The position numbers and the translations under genes are program-made. 18,809 nt of DNA from Bacillota bacterium (GTDB taxonomy: Bacteria; Bacillota; Clostridia; Lachnospirales; Cellulosilyticaceae). The stretch spans positions 1-18,809 of the forward strand of contig JAEZJJ010000037.1 of assembly GCA_023436395.1 (NCBI GenBank), given 5' to 3'. Positions 16,091-18,809 of the stretch are shown here, piece after piece (within the stretch, counting starts at the first letter, position 1; the number at the start of each line of letters is the position of its first letter). A model generated the notes under the pieces. It did no database searches, was not told where the DNA came from, and saw nothing but the letters and a program-made list of their open reading frames with translations.

Positions 16091-18661
16091 ATGAAAAAAC
16101 GTATTTTACTAAGTTGGTTTATATGTCTAATAGTGGGATTTATATTTCTCAATGGTAGTAATGCCTATTTATATGCATCGAAAGTATCGGTAGAACTATT
16201 TGAAGAGCTAGACAAGCTAAGTAAAGATAAAGTCATTAGATTCAATGACGTAGAAATGAATCTTTCTGATAAGGAATGGACAGAATTAGTTTCTGCTTAT
16301 GAGCAGCTGCAGAAACTACCACTAGCATTACCTAAAGAAAGAGGTATAGTAGAAAATCAAATGAGGCTAACTATTAACGGTGTGCCTCATAATATTGTAC
16401 AAATGAAGTGTAAATATGACAGCTATATTTTAGTTGATGAAAAGATAGAATATGAGTGCACTGATGCATTGGAAAAAATTTTTTCATTATATAGTAAGGG
16501 TAAGTCAGTAGAAAAAGAAAAAAGTCCAGAGCAACGACTTATAGGACTTTCTATTAAATGTAAGGAGCCAACTAATAAGAACGAGTATCTGAGTACAGCA
16601 CAAAAAATTGTTGCCATATGGCTAGACAGTTTAAAAAATGAGAAGGGCAGATATCAGTTAAAAAGCTATCATTTTGTAAATGACCTTAATGATAATAGAT
16701 CATTTCTTGGTGATGGTTATATTAATGGGGGGAAAGAATTTGTCTGTTATGTTGCCTTTGATACGAATTGTGAGGATGAGGAGTCTGCTTTTTATGCTTC
16801 GGGTACATATGATACTTTTTACCACTATTATTTTGGACCAGGAGTATTTGCACGTTTTAGATGGGAAAATGGGAATTGTACACTGATAGATTATGATGAA
16901 GCCTTTTCACTACTTACATCTGATCGTTTAAAAAGTGGGCTTTATGGTGTGAAAAACGCCCAAAATCAATATAAGACTTTCTTTGATTTTATGAATGATA
17001 AGGAAAATGTAAATAAGTGGCTCAATAAGGAGATAGGTAGTGGGCTATGTATATATACATATTCGCATAATGTGACCATGCTATCTAATGGGGAAGTTAT
17101 TTTTGTGGATATAGGTAGCAGTGATAATGGTGCAAAAGAAAACAAGGGGATGGTTACAGCTGAAATGGATCAATACTTCTATGCTGCAGATGGAGAAGAT
17201 AAGTATTCGTCACCAGTAGATTTTATAGATGGCAAAGGTGCTGTAACCATGACCTATCGTAATCCATTTCCACTGGTTTTTGGGGATTACAACCATGATG
17301 GTCATCCTGACTATACGATTCGTATTTCTTCCGATAAATATGGCTCAACTTATGATGTAAGGTGCATAGATGGGGGTGGCACACCTTGGGAGGATAGTGA
17401 TGAAATTTATGTTTATGGTGAATTCTCAGAAAGTATTAGACTGCAAGTTTCTGATACTGGCAAGATTTTAAATAAAACAGGCAATAACCACCAAATAAAA
17501 TATGAAGAAGTTAATTTGCTCAAGGATCTTAGTAATAGTGTACATGACAAAGTAACCAATGAATCTACTTTAGATTATCGCATGTATTCACAGAAGTTTT
17601 ATCTGCCAGAAGCCCTTAGAGTTTATGGACCAAGCGAGAAGAAGGTCATCTGCTATTTCTGGAATAATACAGATTCCAAAGTAGCAGTTGGAGGTACATA
17701 TGAGATTGAACGTAAGAATGGAGAGAAATGGGAAGTGGTTTCCAAAGGGAAAAGCATAAAACCTATTGATGTGAATAAAAGAAGTTGTGCTGAACTGGCT
17801 ATTGATATAACGGATATAGTTAATGAAGAAATATCATTATATCGCATTAAAATTAATGCTGGGAGTGAAATAGTGTATGGTGGATTTTACAAGGGAAATA
17901 GAGTAAAAGAGTCTTTGGAAGTAAGCGAGGGTAAATATGCTTTAGGTACGAATCAGATGAGCTTCACAATAAAGAATCCTGGTTTGTCAGCAGTCTATCC
18001 TACATCTATAGCACTTTATCGTGGTACGCAGAAAGTCTATGAAGAAGATGTAAATACCATAGGAAGCATAGCCTCTGGTGGAATAAGGAGGGTTAATGTC
18101 AGTAGTGAAGATGTTCAGGGTGGGTTGAATGTAGGTGAGTATAAGCTTGTAGTTAAAATCAATGAAAATCAATTTTCAGGTAAAGCCACTATTCTAGATG
18201 TGCCTAAAGAAAGACGCTACTATTTTTCAAATAAAATAGAAGTTAAAAAGGAAGGTGAAAAACTTAAACTTCCTATAACCAATAACAGCTGGACAGAAAC
18301 TTCGGCTCGGATTCATCACATCTCAGAAGTTCAGGTTATGAAAAATGGAAGTTGGTATTATGCACTCTATGAGCTAGATAATTTTTCTGGCAATGAAGTG
18401 AAGTATGGAGCAAGTGTAGATATAATAATGTTAGAAAAGAAAGAACATTTAAAAGAGCTACGTTCCATATATGATACTATAATAAATAGTAAGCCTGAAG
18501 AATATATAGATGCAGTAGAACTTGCAAAAATCAAAAAGCTTTCCTTTGAGGAATTTACTCAAGAAGCCTTTAAATTTGCAATGACAGAAAAGGGGGATTT
18601 ATGTAGGGTAAATATTATGCACGATGAGAGTGAAGAATATGTTTATTTTAATATGCCATAA
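16091..18661 (+). CDS. Large exported protein with Ig-like repeats
   Basis: An 856-residue protein with an N-terminal signal peptide or anchor (MKKRILLSWFICLIVGFIFLNG). Residues about 30-390 form a mixed domain I do not recognise. A calcium-loop motif of the dockerin/FG-GAP type follows, D399-x-N401-x-D403-G-x-x-D407 in FGDYNHDGHPDY. The C-terminal half (about 495-830) holds beta-sandwich, bacterial Ig-like modules, one with a typical WNNTDSKVAVGGTYEIERK strand pattern, a second around SFTIKNPGLSAVYPTSIALY, and a third around LPITNNSW. No LPxTG anchor or hydrophobic C terminus is visible, so it is secreted or held by the N terminus. The ATG at 16091 follows AGGAGG at 16080-16085. A surface-binding role is likely; the ligand is unknown. 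Domain names are by pattern, not by search. Confidence 0.85.
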   Translation: MKKRILLSWFICLIVGFIFLNGSNAYLYASKVSVELFEELDKLSKDKVIRFNDVEMNLSDKEWTELVSAYEQLQKLPLALPKERGIVENQMRLTINGVPHNIVQMKCKYDSYILVDEKIEYECTDALEKIFSLYSKGKSVEKEKSPEQRLIGLSIKCKEPTNKNEYLSTAQKIVAIWLDSLKNEKGRYQLKSYHFVNDLNDNRSFLGDGYINGGKEFVCYVAFDTNCEDEESAFYASGTYDTFYHYYFGPGVFARFRWENGNCTLIDYDEAFSLLTSDRLKSGLYGVKNAQNQYKTFFDFMNDKENVNKWLNKEIGSGLCIYTYSHNVTMLSNGEVIFVDIGSSDNGAKENKGMVTAEMDQYFYAADGEDKYSSPVDFIDGKGAVTMTYRNPFPLVFGDYNHDGHPDYTIRISSDKYGSTYDVRCIDGGGTPWEDSDEIYVYGEFSESIRLQVSDTGKILNKTGNNHQIKYEEVNLLKDLSNSVHDKVTNESTLDYRMYSQKFYLPEALRVYGPSEKKVICYFWNNTDSKVAVGGTYEIERKNGEKWEVVSKGKSIKPIDVNKRSCAELAIDITDIVNEEISLYRIKINAGSEIVYGGFYKGNRVKESLEVSEGKYALGTNQMSFTIKNPGLSAVYPTSIALYRGTQKVYEEDVNTIGSIASGGIRRVNVSSEDVQGGLNVGEYKLVVKINENQFSGKATILDVPKERRYYFSNKIEVKKEGEKLKLPITNNSWTETSARIHHISEVQVMKNGSWYYALYELDNFSGNEVKYGASVDIIMLEKKEHLKELRSIYDTIINSKPEEYIDAVELAKIKKLSFEEFTQEAFKFAMTEKGDLCRVNIMHDESEEYVYFNMP

Positions 18662-18716
18662 AAGGGGACTTTATAGATATTCGTTAGTGTAAAATTATTG
18701 TAGGAAAAATTTAAAA

Positions 18717-18780
18717 AAGAGATTCATCCTTTTGGTATAATGAAATCGCGAAACAACATCAAACAAAAGGAGAATCTCTT
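18717..18780 (+). promoter_or_regulatory. Promoter and ribosome site inside a bulged inverted repeat
   Basis: Bases 18717-18734 pair with 18764-18780 as 9 bp, a bulged A at 18726, then 8 bp. The right arm contains the ribosome site AAAGGAG (18766-18772). The loop contains TATAAT (18736-18741), which with TG at 18733-18734 makes an extended -10. Transcripts from this promoter would start near 18748, after the left arm, and leave the ribosome site free. Transcripts reading in from upstream would fold and hide it. Confidence 0.7.
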
Positions 18781-18809
18781 ATGGAACTTATTATAAAGGA
18801 TTTCATGAA
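18781..18809 (+). CDS. Start of an ORF, probably a transposase (cut by window end)
   Basis: ATG at 18781 follows AGGAGA (18768-18773) and opens MELIIKDFM before the window ends. The product cannot be identified from nine residues. The arrangement of promoter and ribosome site inside an inverted repeat is known from insertion sequences that limit transposase translation from outside transcripts, so a transposase is the best guess. The left end of such an element would lie somewhere in 18662-18716, where I see no clear terminal inverted repeat. Confidence 0.4.

Overview
The window looks like a low-GC, AT-rich Firmicute of the class Clostridia. The 16S tail carries the standard anti-Shine-Dalgarno CCTCCTTTCT, genes have strong AGGAGG-type ribosome sites with several TTG and GTG starts, and the gene families are typical of Bacillota: HscC with a J-domain/TPR partner, YhbD/bactofilin, FloA with a short NfeD protein, and a Spo0B-type sensor kinase. 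A Lachnospirales relative, perhaps near Cellulosilyticum, is a guess from the overall impression and was not tested.

Layout. 1-555: the 3' end of a 16S rRNA gene, a 145-base spacer with a perfect hairpin, a 5S rRNA gene and a strong terminator; no 23S gene or tRNA lies between or after them. 745-5789: a two-gene chaperone operon, a giant J-domain/TPR protein overlapping an HscC-type Hsp70. 5797-7679: an orphan membrane chemoreceptor with its own promoter, a leader with short ORFs, and a terminator. 7697-8539: a decayed, GC-richer metallophosphoesterase remnant. 8567-10209: a regulated bactofilin/YhbD operon with a consensus promoter and repeated AACAATGTTA operator-like sites. 10211-10321: a tiny lysine-rich gene on the minus strand. 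10436-14136: a co-directional run of sensor kinase, NfeD, flotillin FloA, an unknown charged protein and a LytTR response regulator, which suggests a membrane-microdomain module bracketed by a two-component system. 14161-16022: two genes, an anchored unknown protein and a YkgJ-type cysteine-cluster protein, each preceded by a near-identical 60-base hairpin element just upstream of the ribosome site. 16091-18661: a large exported protein with Ig-like repeats and a calcium-loop motif. 18717-18809: the start of an ORF, probably a transposase, whose promoter and ribosome site are arranged inside a bulged 17-bp inverted repeat.

The genes with a readable physiology point to envelope and motility functions (chemoreceptor, bactofilin, flotillin, exported protein) and protein quality control. 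The least explained signals are the paired leader hairpins at 14161 and 15244, the read-through-sensitive hairpin at the right end, the 16S-5S order without 23S, and the kinase-flotillin-regulator cluster.
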